From assembly GCA_035270125.1 (NCBI GenBank), contig DATFIM010000049.1, forward strand, positions 1-40,511: a stretch of DNA of 40,511 bases. Direction: 5' to 3'. The translations under genes were made by a program, and so were the position numbers. Shown here piece by piece: positions 17,762-25,802 of this stretch (the first letter of the stretch is position 1; every line of letters begins with the position of its first letter). The notes beneath the pieces are model-generated. The model ran no database searches. It had not been told where the DNA came from and saw nothing but the letters and a program-made list of their open reading frames with translations. Origin of the DNA: Halanaerobiales bacterium. Lineage in GTDB: Bacteria; Bacillota; Halanaerobiia; Halanaerobiales; DATFIM01.

Positions 17762-17830
17762 ATATACTCTCCTCGATTTATAATTTATTAATTTCTTATT
17801 ATTATAGTATATTTTTCTTAAAAATAAAAA

Positions 17831-19366
17831 TTAATGTATCTCACCTTCAAGCCTTCGATATTGTATAGCCTCAGCAAGATGGCCACTCCTGATATTTTCT
17901 TTGCCCTCCAAATCTGATATAGTTCTTGCCACTCTTAATATTCTATCATAGGCTCGAGCGCTAAGTCCTAATTCTTTTATTGCTTTTTTTAATAATATTT
18001 TATTATTTTTATGTAATTTACAATACTTATATAAATTTTTTCCACTCAAATGAGAGTTATTAATAAAATTTTCGTTCTTATATCTAAATTGTTGTATTTT
18101 TTGAGCAGCTATAACTCTCTTTCTTATATTTTTAGATTTTTCTCCTTTTTTATATTCTGTTAATTCATTAACATCTAAAGAAGGCACTTCTAATTGCAGA
18201 TCAATTCTGTCTAAAAGTGGACCGGAAATTTTATTCCTATATCTTCTGACCTGGTTTATAGTGCAGTGACATTCACGTCTGGGATCACCATAATAGCCAC
18301 ATGGACAGGGATTACTGGAAGCAATTAACATAAATTCAGCTGGGAAATCAACTGTCATTGTCGATCTAGAAATAGTAACCTTCTTCTCTTCTAGAGGTTG
18401 TCTTAATAATTCCAGAACTTTTCTCCTATACTCAGATATTTCATCTAAAAATAAAACTCCTTTATGGGCCAGACTGATCTCTCCAGGTACAGGTATTTTA
18501 CCTCCTCCAATCATACTGGCAGCAGTTATACTGTGATGCGGGGTTCTAAAAGGTCTTTGAGTTTGTAAACCATTGGCAAGATTTACTTTTCCTAAAATAC
18601 TTTGAATTCTACTTACCTCTAATTGCTCTTCTTTTAAAAGTGGAGGCATAATAGTTGGAATTCTTTTTGCTAACATTGTTTTACCAACTCCAGGTGGACC
18701 AACCATTATAAGATTATGACTTCCAGCAACTGCAATTTCAATAGCTCTCTTGGCTTCATGTTGACCTTTTATTTCAGAAAAATCAATTTCATAATTTTTA
18801 ACCTTTTTACTAAATAACTTATTTGAATTTTGAGCATTAAACACAGATTTTCTTTTATTAATACCAAAAATATGGATTAAATCAGAAATATGACTTACAG
18901 GTATTATTTCTATTCCTTCAACTAAACTTGCTTCAAGTTTATTTTCTTCCGGTAAAATCACACCTTTAAATTTATTTTTCTTTGCAGTTAATACCATTGG
19001 TAAAATGCCATTTACTTTTTGAACATCTCCATTTAATGATAGCTCTCCAACTATTAAATAATCATCCAGTTCTTTTACTTTAATAATATTTTGAGCAGCT
19101 AAAATTCCTCCAGCAATAGCTAAATCAAAATGGGGACCTATTTTTTTGATATTTGCCGGAGCCAGATTAATAGTTATTCTTTTAACCGGAAAATCATATC
19201 CAGAATTTTTAATTGCAGATTTTACTCTTTCTCTTGATTCACGAACCGCTGTATCTGGCAAACCCACAATATCAAAGGCAGGCAAACCACGATTTAGATC
19301 AACCTCTACTCTTATAATAAACCCCTTTATTCCCAGCAAACTACAACTTTTCAAAACTGCCAGCAT
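17831..19366 (-). CDS. comM: ComM/YifB Mg-chelatase-like AAA+ ATPase
   Basis: This 511-residue protein has the YifB/ComM layout: an N-terminal Lon-protease-like domain (residues about 1-170, LAVLKSCSLLGIKGFIIRVEVD to the region with NGDVQKVNGILP), a central Mg-chelatase AAA+ module with Walker A GPPGVGKT and Walker B LFLDEI, and a C-terminal helical domain (LSARAYDRILRVARTISDLEG). In transformable bacteria ComM is a hexameric helicase that drives branch migration during recombination. The ATG at 19366 is chosen because GGAGGAA lies 6 nt upstream; an upstream in-frame start at 19396 has no such site. Confidence 0.95.
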   Translation of the reverse strand: MLAVLKSCSLLGIKGFIIRVEVDLNRGLPAFDIVGLPDTAVRESRERVKSAIKNSGYDFPVKRITINLAPANIKKIGPHFDLAIAGGILAAQNIIKVKELDDYLIVGELSLNGDVQKVNGILPMVLTAKKNKFKGVILPEENKLEASLVEGIEIIPVSHISDLIHIFGINKRKSVFNAQNSNKLFSKKVKNYEIDFSEIKGQHEAKRAIEIAVAGSHNLIMVGPPGVGKTMLAKRIPTIMPPLLKEEQLEVSRIQSILGKVNLANGLQTQRPFRTPHHSITAASMIGGGKIPVPGEISLAHKGVLFLDEISEYRRKVLELLRQPLEEKKVTISRSTMTVDFPAEFMLIASSNPCPCGYYGDPRRECHCTINQVRRYRNKISGPLLDRIDLQLEVPSLDVNELTEYKKGEKSKNIRKRVIAAQKIQQFRYKNENFINNSHLSGKNLYKYCKLHKNNKILLKKAIKELGLSARAYDRILRVARTISDLEGKENIRSGHLAEAIQYRRLEGEIH

Positions 19367-19447
19367 ATTTATTCCTCCTTTTGATTTAACTTCCATTACT
19401 TATTTTTCTTTTATTTACTTTTTATTCCAGTTCGTGGTCAAAAAAAA

Positions 19448-19816
19448 TTAAAATGTGTTTTTAAAATGTTCAATACTAACTTTATCATTACCGTAAATAA
19501 TTGAAATAACATCAAATCTTTTTATATAATTATTGTATCTATTTCTCATAAGAAAAATTTTTGCTATAGTTTTTATTTTCTTTTGTTTTTTAAAATTAAC
19601 AGCAGCCTGGGGAGGACCAAAAAATTCTGTTTTTCTGGTTTTAACTTCTACAAAAACCAAATTCTTTTTCTTCGTAACAATTAAATCAATTTCTCCCTGT
19701 TTTACTCTAAAATTTTCACTAATAATTTTATACCCTTTTTCTTCTAAAAATTTTTTTGCTTTTATTTCTCCCCATCTGCCAATTTCTCTTTTATTTTTAA
19801 ATTTCATTTTAAACAT
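19448..19816 (-). CDS. yraN: YraN family (UPF0102) endonuclease-like protein
   Basis: This small protein of about 122 residues has the Holliday-junction-resolvase-like nuclease fold. IGRWGEIKAKKFLEEKGY opens the fold, and GEIDLIV followed by FVEVKTR supplies the Asp, Glu and Lys of a PD-(D/E)xK site. Its cellular role is not established; it is commonly found beside rnhB and comM, as here. The start is uncertain: ATG 19816 with a weak GGTG site, TTG 19825, or ATG 19807, which would match typical family length best. The first two overlap the end of the upstream transporter gene, implying coupling. Confidence 0.9.
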   Translation of the reverse strand: MFKMKFKNKREIGRWGEIKAKKFLEEKGYKIISENFRVKQGEIDLIVTKKKNLVFVEVKTRKTEFFGPPQAAVNFKKQKKIKTIAKIFLMRNRYNNYIKRFDVISIIYGNDKVSIEHFKNTF

Positions 19817-20690
19817 CAACACCAAATACCGACCTAATTATTATTCCTACTATAAATGAGAAAAAAGAGACCCCTAAACTAATAGTTGCCATTTCTATAA
19901 ATCTCTTTTTAAAACTTAAATCTCTGGCTATAGCTACATAAAAATTAAAAACAACTATAATCAAAATGGCCATAATTATTGTTGCAGCAAGACTTGTCAG
20001 ATAATGAGTAAAAATAAAATAAGGGATTATTAATAAAATTACAGTTACTATGTAAGCCATTCCAGTATAAAATGAAGATTTTAACTCATGTTTTTCTCCT
20101 TCTTCCTGTTTGGTTGATAAATATTCGGAAGCAGCCATTGAAAATGAAGCAGCTATACCAGTTATCATTCCAGAAAGAGCAATTAAATTTGTATTCTGTA
20201 AAGCAAAAGATAATCCAGCTAGAGTACCTGTTAATTCAACCAAGGCATCATTTAAACCCAAAACTACAGAACCAATATATTTTAATCTTTCTTCATCTAT
20301 GAGATTTATTAGTTCATCTTCATGGTTATCTTCATCTTCTACAATTTTTTGAGCTGAAGGAATTTTTTTGGCTACTTTTTTATATACTTCCTGGGCATCT
20401 TCTTCACCATTTTCCATTAATTTAATACCAAACATAATTCCAAAAATTCTTGCCAGCCAATAATAAAAAAAGATTTTTAATTTTTTAGGTTTAACCTCTT
20501 CTCCAGTATATTTTTTCCAAAAATCATAATGTTCTTTTTCGTCTTTGGCTATATCTCTTAATATCTTACTATTCTCTTCATTCTTTGTTACTGATGCTAA
20601 TTTATTATATAAATAATATTCCGTTATTTCATCCTTTTGAGATTTAATTAAAATTTTTCGAGTAGTTTCATCTATATTTTTATCTATCAT
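19809..20690 (-). CDS. Rubrerythrin-VIT1 fusion, MbfA-like iron transporter
   Basis: The 293-residue protein has two parts. Residues 1-130 form a ferritin-like/rubrerythrin domain with metal ligands E21, E24, the EKEH group (E51-H54) and EDEDNH with an ExxH at 120-123. Residues 138-293 are a VIT1/CCC1 membrane domain with GLNDALVELTGTLAGLSFA and SMAASEYLSTKQE, followed by two further pairs of hydrophobic helices. In MbfA-type proteins the cytoplasmic domain senses or oxidises iron and the membrane domain exports it, protecting against peroxide and iron stress. It ends overlapping yraN and begins after a 75-bp gap behind queT. GAGGAGG gives the start. Confidence 0.88.
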   Translation of the reverse strand: MIDKNIDETTRKILIKSQKDEITEYYLYNKLASVTKNEENSKILRDIAKDEKEHYDFWKKYTGEEVKPKKLKIFFYYWLARIFGIMFGIKLMENGEEDAQEVYKKVAKKIPSAQKIVEDEDNHEDELINLIDEERLKYIGSVVLGLNDALVELTGTLAGLSFALQNTNLIALSGMITGIAASFSMAASEYLSTKQEEGEKHELKSSFYTGMAYIVTVILLIIPYFIFTHYLTSLAATIIMAILIIVVFNFYVAIARDLSFKKRFIEMATISLGVSFFSFIVGIIIRSVFGVDV

Positions 20691-20765
20691 GCACTTTTGC
20701 CTCCTCTGAATAATTCACTCATCTATTATATATTTCTACAAAAGGTAATTTTTTCCTTTTTTATT

Positions 20766-21215
20766 TTATTTTATTTTATTTTTCAAATACCCTATTAAAG
20801 GATATCCAACTAGAAAAACTACAACTGCCTCACTAACAGCAATTTCAATCGCTGTTAACCAGTATGGTAATTCAAAAAGAATATGTAGATAAACACTAAT
20901 TAACAGTCCATTAAATATTACAGGACTAAGGTAGGCAAAAAAACTGTCTCTATAACGATAAGTAAAATAAGCAGCAATTAACGTAGTTAAACTTCCGCCA
21001 ATAATGTCTACCAATCCCAGGCCTCCAAATATATTTGATAATAATACTCCTACAAATAGAGCTGGCACTGCTTCTGGATATAAAATTGGAAGTACAGTTA
21101 AGGATTCAGATAAACGAAATTGTAAAGGTCCAAAACTAATAGGAGATAAAATATATGTAATTATAATATATAAACCAGCAATAAAAGCTCCTCTAGTCAA
21201 TTTTTTTGTTTTCAA
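20766..21215 (-). CDS. queT: QueT family transporter (queuosine precursor uptake)
   Basis: This 149-residue integral membrane protein is the substrate-binding S component of an ECF-type transporter for a queuosine precursor (preQ0/preQ1). It has the family start TRGAFIAGLYIIITYIL, then FGPLQFRLSESLTVLPILYPEAVPALFVG and NIFGGLGLVDIIGGSLTTL, with about five membrane segments in all. The ECF energising module is not in the window. The 24-bp gap behind rnhB is too short for a preQ1 riboswitch. The 3' end runs through an ATTTT tandem repeat that encodes the terminal NKIK and continues past the stop. Confidence 0.92.
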   Translation of the reverse strand: MKTKKLTRGAFIAGLYIIITYILSPISFGPLQFRLSESLTVLPILYPEAVPALFVGVLLSNIFGGLGLVDIIGGSLTTLIAAYFTYRYRDSFFAYLSPVIFNGLLISVYLHILFELPYWLTAIEIAVSEAVVVFLVGYPLIGYLKNKIK

Positions 21216-21239
21216 TTATCTCACCTCACATAATTTATA

Positions 21240-22019
21240 TTAACTATATTTATTAACTACAGAATAAGAATAACGATGAATAGGAGTAGGGCCATATTTT
21301 TTTAAAGCATCAATATGTTCTTTGGTTCCATATCCTTTATTACTTTTAAACCCATACACTGGATATTTGTTATCATATTTTTCAATAATTCTATCTCTTG
21401 TCACTTTAGCTATAATGGATGCTGCAGCTATTGAATTGACTTTTTCATCACCATCAATAACAGCTTTTTGAGAAATATTAACTTCTGGAATTTCTTTATT
21501 ACCATCAACCAAAAGATAATCAGGTTCAAAATTAAATTTATTTAAAGCTTTTTTCATAGCTTTAAAGCTTGCCTGCTGAATATTAATTTTATCTATTATA
21601 TCATTTTCAACTATTCCAATTCCAACCGCCAATGCTTTTTCTTTTATTTCTGTAAATAATTTATTTCTCTTTTTTTCTGAAAGTTTTTTAGAATCATCTA
21701 AACCTATAATCTTTTGAAATGGATCTAATAAAACAGCTGATGCAACTACCGGCCCAGCAAGAGGTCCTCTTCCGGCTTCATCAAGTCCACAAATCATTTC
21801 ATGACCATCATTTTTTAATTTTGTAGTTATTTTGTTCATTTTTATCCATTTTTGCTTTAATTCTTCTTCTTTCTTCTTTTCTCTTTTAAATTTTTCAGCA
21901 AGCTTTTTAACACCTTTTCTTGAATCAGCAGCTAATTTTTCAATAATATCTTCATCAACTTTTATCTTTGAACACTTATCTTTTATCTCTTTTATTGTAT
22001 ATTGAGAAAGATCATCCAT
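21240..22019 (-). CDS. rnhB: Ribonuclease HII
   Basis: It removes ribonucleotides and RNA primers from RNA-DNA hybrids. The 259-residue product has an N-terminal helical extension of about 75 residues, as in Bacillus RnhB. The catalytic core follows: CGLDEAGRGPLAGPVVA (Asp-Glu pair), YLLVDGNKEIP (second Asp), and SIAAASIIAKVTRDRI (final Asp), with GYGTKEHIDALKKYGPTPIHR near the end. It starts 3 nt after the rbgA stop with a GGGTGG site and is translationally linked to rbgA. Confidence 0.97.
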   Translation of the reverse strand: MDDLSQYTIKEIKDKCSKIKVDEDIIEKLAADSRKGVKKLAEKFKREKKKEEELKQKWIKMNKITTKLKNDGHEMICGLDEAGRGPLAGPVVASAVLLDPFQKIIGLDDSKKLSEKKRNKLFTEIKEKALAVGIGIVENDIIDKINIQQASFKAMKKALNKFNFEPDYLLVDGNKEIPEVNISQKAVIDGDEKVNSIAAASIIAKVTRDRIIEKYDNKYPVYGFKSNKGYGTKEHIDALKKYGPTPIHRYSYSVVNKYS

Positions 22020-22021
22020 TT

Positions 22022-22891
22022 TTAATTACCACCCTCAGTAATTTCTTTTATTTCTTCAACAGTTTCTAATGATAATTTGCCAAATTCTCCTGAGCGAAAA
22101 TCATTTAATATAAGTTTGCTAACTCGTTCTTTGTCTATTTTCCCTCCACTCATTAAGCAACCTCGCTTTTTACCAATTTCCAGCATTAAATCATAAGGAT
22201 GAATACCTTTAGTTTCAATATCATAATTTTTTTCCAAAATAAATGGATTGATTTCCAAAATATATTTTATTAACCTATAAGCTGCTGTTTCATTATCATA
22301 TCTATCAGAATCAATTGCTGCTGTAATAGCAAGTTTATAACTAGTGTTTTCATCTCCCAAATTAGGCCATAAAATTCCAGGAGTATCTAATAATCTTATG
22401 TCTTTAGTTACTTTAATCCACTGTTTCCCTCTGGTAACTCCAGGTTTATCACCTGTTTTTACTCTTCCTTTACCACCAAGAGAATTAATAAGTGCAGACT
22501 TACCAACATTGGGGATTCCAATAACCATTATTTTGGCATCTTTATTTTTTCTTCCCTTTTGTTCTGCTTTTTTTAAAAGTTTATAATGGAGATTATTAAT
22601 TCTTTCCATTAAAGAAGAAATCCCTATACCTTCTTTTGAATTCAAAGCAACAGTTGGATATTCTTTTGAAAAATAATTAACCCATTCATCTGTTACTTTT
22701 TCTAAAGCTAAATCTTTTTTATTTAAAACTATAACTCTTTTTTGATTATCTAATAATTGATCAAGATCAGGGTTTCTGCTACTAAAAGGAATTCTAGCAT
22801 CTAAAACTTCAATAACCATATCAACCATACTAAGATCCTCTTTTAATCTTCTCTTAGCTTTGGCCATATGTCCTGGATACCAATTTATCAT
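22022..22891 (-). CDS. rbgA: Ribosome biogenesis GTPase RbgA/YlqF
   Basis: This GTPase is needed for late assembly of the 50S subunit. The 289-residue product shows the circularly permuted motif order: G4 (NKKDLA) precedes G1 (GIPNVGKSALIN) and G3 (DTPG). It begins with the family signature MINWYPGHMAKAKR. The ATG at 22891 is used because GGAGGTGA lies 5 nt upstream; an upstream GTG overlaps that site. It follows rplS across a terminator-like hairpin, so some of its expression may depend on read-through. Confidence 0.97.
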   Translation of the reverse strand: MINWYPGHMAKAKRRLKEDLSMVDMVIEVLDARIPFSSRNPDLDQLLDNQKRVIVLNKKDLALEKVTDEWVNYFSKEYPTVALNSKEGIGISSLMERINNLHYKLLKKAEQKGRKNKDAKIMVIGIPNVGKSALINSLGGKGRVKTGDKPGVTRGKQWIKVTKDIRLLDTPGILWPNLGDENTSYKLAITAAIDSDRYDNETAAYRLIKYILEINPFILEKNYDIETKGIHPYDLMLEIGKKRGCLMSGGKIDKERVSKLILNDFRSGEFGKLSLETVEEIKEITEGGN

Positions 22892-22912
22892 ATTATTCAC
22901 CTCCTACCCATA

Positions 22913-22949
22913 TAAAAGAAAGGGTGTAGGTTAAAATACCCCACCCTTT
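22913..22949 (-). terminator. Terminator between rplS and rbgA
   Basis: The minus strand forms AAAGGGTG pairing with CACCCTTT, extended by GGGT/ACCT with one bulged A, around a short A/T loop. It is followed by CTTTTATA. The hairpin ends about 10 nt before the rbgA ribosome site, and no separate promoter is evident, so it probably acts as a partial terminator within a longer operon. Confidence 0.75.
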
Positions 22950-22957
22950 TTTTAAAC

Positions 22958-23302
22958 TTAATCTCTTTTTTCTTTAATTCTTGAAGCTTTTCCTCTTCTC
23001 TTACGGAGATAATATAATCTTGCTCTTCTTACATCACCACGACGTACAACTTCTATATCCTGTACATTAGGTGAATGAAGGGGAAAAGTTCTTTCAACAC
23101 CTACCCCATGAGATATCTTTCTTAGAGTGAAAGTTGCTTTTGCACCTTTTCCTCTTTTCTTAAGTACAGTACCTTCAAAGGGTTGAAATCTTTCTTTTCC
23201 ACCTTCAACTACTTTTACTTTTAATTTCAATGTATCACCAGGACTAAATTCAGGAACTTCTTCCTTCATTTGTTCCTTTTCTATCTGTTCTATAATATTC
23301 AT
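22958..23302 (-). CDS. rplS: 50S ribosomal protein L19
   Basis: This 114-residue protein has normal L19 length. It opens with the family sequence [22 protein letters not shown] and contains [34 protein letters not shown] and a basic tail, [21 protein letters not shown]. It sits at the 30S/50S interface. A GGAGGG site precedes the ATG. It is the last gene of the ylxM-ffh-rpsP-trmD run and is followed by the terminator at 22913-22949. Confidence 0.98.
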   Translation of the reverse strand: MNIIEQIEKEQMKEEVPEFSPGDTLKLKVKVVEGGKERFQPFEGTVLKKRGKGAKATFTLRKISHGVGVERTFPLHSPNVQDIEVVRRGDVRRARLYYLRKRRGKASRIKEKRD

Positions 23303-23348
23303 TTTTTACCCTCCTTTCACACAATAAAATCAAAATATAAATTAAACT

Positions 23349-23933
23349 TTATTCTTCCCACCAGGGAGAAGATAACAATCTATCCAATATAATTGATGCT
23401 GCACTTCTAACTGAAAGGTGATTAAATTCTCCTCGTCCATAAATTGGATTCAACATATAATCACATCTGTCCAGAGTTTCTTCAGTAAGACCCCATCCAG
23501 TACCAAAAATCAATAAATATGGTCTATCTGAACTATAAATTAAATCTCTCATTTTTGAATATGATTTTTGATTCGGAAATTCTCTTGCATCAGTAGCAAC
23601 TAATATTGCTTCTTTTCCTGTTTCATTTTTGATAGCTTTTAATACATCATCAAGAGTATCTTCAATATTTAATACTGAAAATGCTTCCTGGCGATTTTCA
23701 TTGTAATCTGATCCAAAACCACTGGTCCAATAGTTTTGCATTCTTTTGACCAAAGCCTGCTGTGATTCAAGGTGATTTATTACAAAATATTTATTTATAT
23801 CATATGTTTTTGCAGCCCTAGAAATATCATGTAAGTCAAGATTGGTTACTGTAGTTGTAATTTTTTCACCGTTTTTATTGTATATTGGATGATGAACCAA
23901 ACCTAAATATACATTAGCATCAATTCTGCTCAT
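23349..23933 (-). CDS. SPOUT-type RNA methyltransferase (Methyltrn_RNA_4 family)
   Basis: This protein of about 194 residues belongs to the small SAM-dependent RNA methyltransferase family found beside trmD in thermophilic and anaerobic bacteria. In some of these the two are fused. It begins with [20 protein letters not shown] and has the SPOUT SAM-knot features [13 protein letters not shown] and [26 protein letters not shown]. The modified base is not known from sequence. The ATG at 23933 (GGGTGA upstream) is preferred over a GTG at 23942; both overlap the trmD end, indicating coupled translation. Confidence 0.88.
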   Translation of the reverse strand: MSRIDANVYLGLVHHPIYNKNGEKITTTVTNLDLHDISRAAKTYDINKYFVINHLESQQALVKRMQNYWTSGFGSDYNENRQEAFSVLNIEDTLDDVLKAIKNETGKEAILVATDAREFPNQKSYSKMRDLIYSSDRPYLLIFGTGWGLTEETLDRCDYMLNPIYGRGEFNHLSVRSAASIILDRLLSSPWWEE

Positions 23934-24678
23934 TATTTTCACCCTTTATTTCCTGCTTAACTTCTTTTAATAATTTTTTTTCCCTTTTTGATAGCTTCTT
24001 TTTTTCTAAAAGATCAGGTCTTCTAATTAATGTTCTTTTTAAAGCTTTCTTCAATCGCCAGCGCTTTATCCTGGCATGATGGCCACTTAACAAAACCTCT
24101 GGAACTTTCATATTTTCAAATTCTCTCGGTCTGGTGTAATGTGGATGTTCTAAAAGTCCTTCATAAAAGGAATCTTTTTTACTTGAATCTTCATCTCCCA
24201 GAACTCCATCTACCATCCTGGAAACTGCATCAACTAAAACCATAGCTGGAAGTTCTCCTCCAGTTAATACATAATCTCCAATAGAAACTTCTTCATCAAC
24301 AATACTTTTTCTAACTCTTTCATCTACTCCTTCATAATGACCACAAATCAATGTAAGATTGTTATAAGAACTTAATTCTTTTACTTTTTCCTGATTAAGA
24401 GTTTTACCCTGTGGAGATAATAATACAGTGTGAACTTTTTCCCTGTTTTTTGCATTAATATCATTCCAGGCTTTATAAATAGGATTCACCTTTAGAACCA
24501 TTCCAGCTCCTCCACCATAAGGAGGTTCATCAGTTGTGTTATGCTTATCCTCAGTATAATCTCGTATATTTGTGATATTTATATTAATTAATTTTTTCTC
24601 TCTAGCTCGAGACAAAATACTTGTTGAAAATGGCCCCTCAAACATCTCCGGGAAAAGAGTAAGAATATCAAAATTCAT
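23920..24678 (-). CDS. trmD: tRNA (guanine-N1)-methyltransferase
   Basis: It methylates G37 next to the anticodon and prevents frameshifting. The 252-residue product has [27 protein letters not shown] and [30 protein letters not shown], which form the deep trefoil knot that binds S-adenosylmethionine, and a C-terminal helical RNA-binding domain ([13 protein letters not shown]). Its end overlaps the following methyltransferase gene. It lies 39 bp after rimM. Confidence 0.98.
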   Translation of the reverse strand: MNFDILTLFPEMFEGPFSTSILSRAREKKLININITNIRDYTEDKHNTTDEPPYGGGAGMVLKVNPIYKAWNDINAKNREKVHTVLLSPQGKTLNQEKVKELSSYNNLTLICGHYEGVDERVRKSIVDEEVSIGDYVLTGGELPAMVLVDAVSRMVDGVLGDEDSSKKDSFYEGLLEHPHYTRPREFENMKVPEVLLSGHHARIKRWRLKKALKRTLIRRPDLLEKKKLSKREKKLLKEVKQEIKGENNEQN

Positions 24679-24717
24679 TATTTCACTCCTATATAAAAAG
24701 AAAATTAAAATTACTTA

Positions 24718-25230
24718 TTATAAATCAAGTAATCCTGGAATTGGATCAACTATCATTAATTTTTTTTCCTCATCTATTTCGATAATTATTTCCTTGGTAG
24801 CTGGAATCATATATTCTTTCTTTTCACCTTTTATTATAAAAATATCAGTTCCACCAGTATCCTGAACCTTTTCTAAAACACCCAATTCTTTTCCCTTTTT
24901 GGTTTTAACCTTAAAACCAATTATTTCATCAATATAATATTCATTTTTTTTGAGGGGAACCATTAATTCACGAGGAATTTTAAGATAATAATCTTTTAAT
25001 TCTAAAGCTTCTCCAATATTATTTATATCAGAAAATTTAATTGCGATATATTTACCATTATGGATTCGAGCAGTTTCTATTTCTTTCTCAATAATTTCTT
25101 CATCTTTTACTAAAAATACTTTATCAAGAAACTCAAATCTATTTGGGAAATCTGTTAAAGGAAAAACTCTTACTTCTCCTTTATTTCCCTGATTTTTTAT
25201 TATCTGTCCGATTGTAACTAATTCCTCCAT
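24718..25230 (-). CDS. rimM: 16S rRNA processing protein RimM
   Basis: This 170-residue 30S maturation factor binds S19 and the 16S 3' head domain. The N-terminal RimM barrel starts VTIGQIIKNQGNKGEVRVFPLTDFP, and the C-terminal PRC barrel carries YYIDEIIGFKVKTKKGKELG and the typical end IPATKEIIIEIDEEKKLMIVDP with PGLLDL. A GGTGA-type ribosome site precedes the ATG. It follows khpA by 23 bp in the standard rpsP-khpA-rimM-trmD order. Confidence 0.96.
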   Translation of the reverse strand: MEELVTIGQIIKNQGNKGEVRVFPLTDFPNRFEFLDKVFLVKDEEIIEKEIETARIHNGKYIAIKFSDINNIGEALELKDYYLKIPRELMVPLKKNEYYIDEIIGFKVKTKKGKELGVLEKVQDTGGTDIFIIKGEKKEYMIPATKEIIIEIDEEKKLMIVDPIPGLLDL

Positions 25231-25253
25231 AAAATCACCGGCTTCCTCAAAAT

Positions 25254-25481
25254 TTACTGAATATCCACTATAACTTTTTTTCCTTCTTTAGTTGCAGCTG
25301 CTTTTACTACAGTGCGAATAGCTCGGGCAATCCTGCCCTGTTTACCAATTACTTTTCCCATATCATCATCTGCTACACTCAATTCAAGTATTACTGATTT
25401 TTCTCCTTCAACTTTATTAACATGAACTTTTTCAGGTTCATCTACAATAGCTTTTGCAATATTGGTAACTAATTCTTTCAT
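25254..25481 (-). CDS. khpA: KH-domain RNA-binding protein KhpA
   Basis: This 75-residue single KH-domain protein carries the GKQGRIARAIRTVV motif, the KH GxxG RNA-binding loop. KhpA pairs with KhpB in Firmicutes and affects cell division and RNA stability. The ATG at 25481 with GAGGGGG upstream is preferred to the TTG codon before it. It lies between rpsP and rimM as usual. Confidence 0.95.
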   Translation of the reverse strand: MKELVTNIAKAIVDEPEKVHVNKVEGEKSVILELSVADDDMGKVIGKQGRIARAIRTVVKAAATKEGKKVIVDIQ

Positions 25482-25502
25482 CAAAACTTAACCCCCTCTT
25501 TT

Positions 25503-25766
25503 TTAGGAAGACTGTTCGTGAAATTTAGACATTACTCCTGCTTCTTTAAGTAGACTTTTTACAGTACTGGAAGGTTTTGCACCATTATTTAACCACTTAA
25601 GTGCTTTTTCCTCATCTATTTCATACTCAGCAGGTTCAGCTGTTGGATTATAATATCCTAACTCTTCAATAAACTGCCCTGTAGGAGCATTTCTTGAATC
25701 AGATACAATTAAACGATATGAAGCATTTCTTTTACTACCAAATCTTTTTAATCTAATTTTTACCAT
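25503..25766 (-). CDS. rpsP: 30S ribosomal protein S16
   Basis: This 87-residue protein starts [21 protein letters not shown], the invariant S16 N-terminus, and contains [18 protein letters not shown] followed by [15 protein letters not shown]. The ATG at 25766 is set by GGAGGTGA 6 nt upstream; a GTG three codons earlier overlaps that site. It lies 37 bp after ffh. Confidence 0.98.
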   Translation of the reverse strand: MVKIRLKRFGSKRNASYRLIVSDSRNAPTGQFIEELGYYNPTAEPAEYEIDEEKALKWLNNGAKPSSTVKSLLKEAGVMSKFHEQSS

Positions 25767-25802
25767 TATATTCACCTCCTTTTAAAAGATATCATTTATT
25801 TT

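Noticed and set aside
20735-20762. Possible terminator after queT
   Set aside because: The stem is only six A/T-rich pairs (AAAAGG with CCTTTT) with a nine-base loop and is followed by GTAG, not a T-run.
20756-20784. Tandem ATTTT repeat at the 3' end of queT, possible phase-variable tract
   Set aside because: It covers only the last codons and the region after the stop, so slippage would scarcely change the protein; pentamer runs are expected by chance in such AT-rich DNA.
21216-21239. preQ1 riboswitch upstream of queT
   Set aside because: The gap to rnhB is 24 bp, too short for a riboswitch, and no matching motif was seen.
23303-23348. L19 leader RNA upstream of rplS
   Set aside because: Only 46 bp separate rplS from the upstream gene, with just a ribosome site visible.
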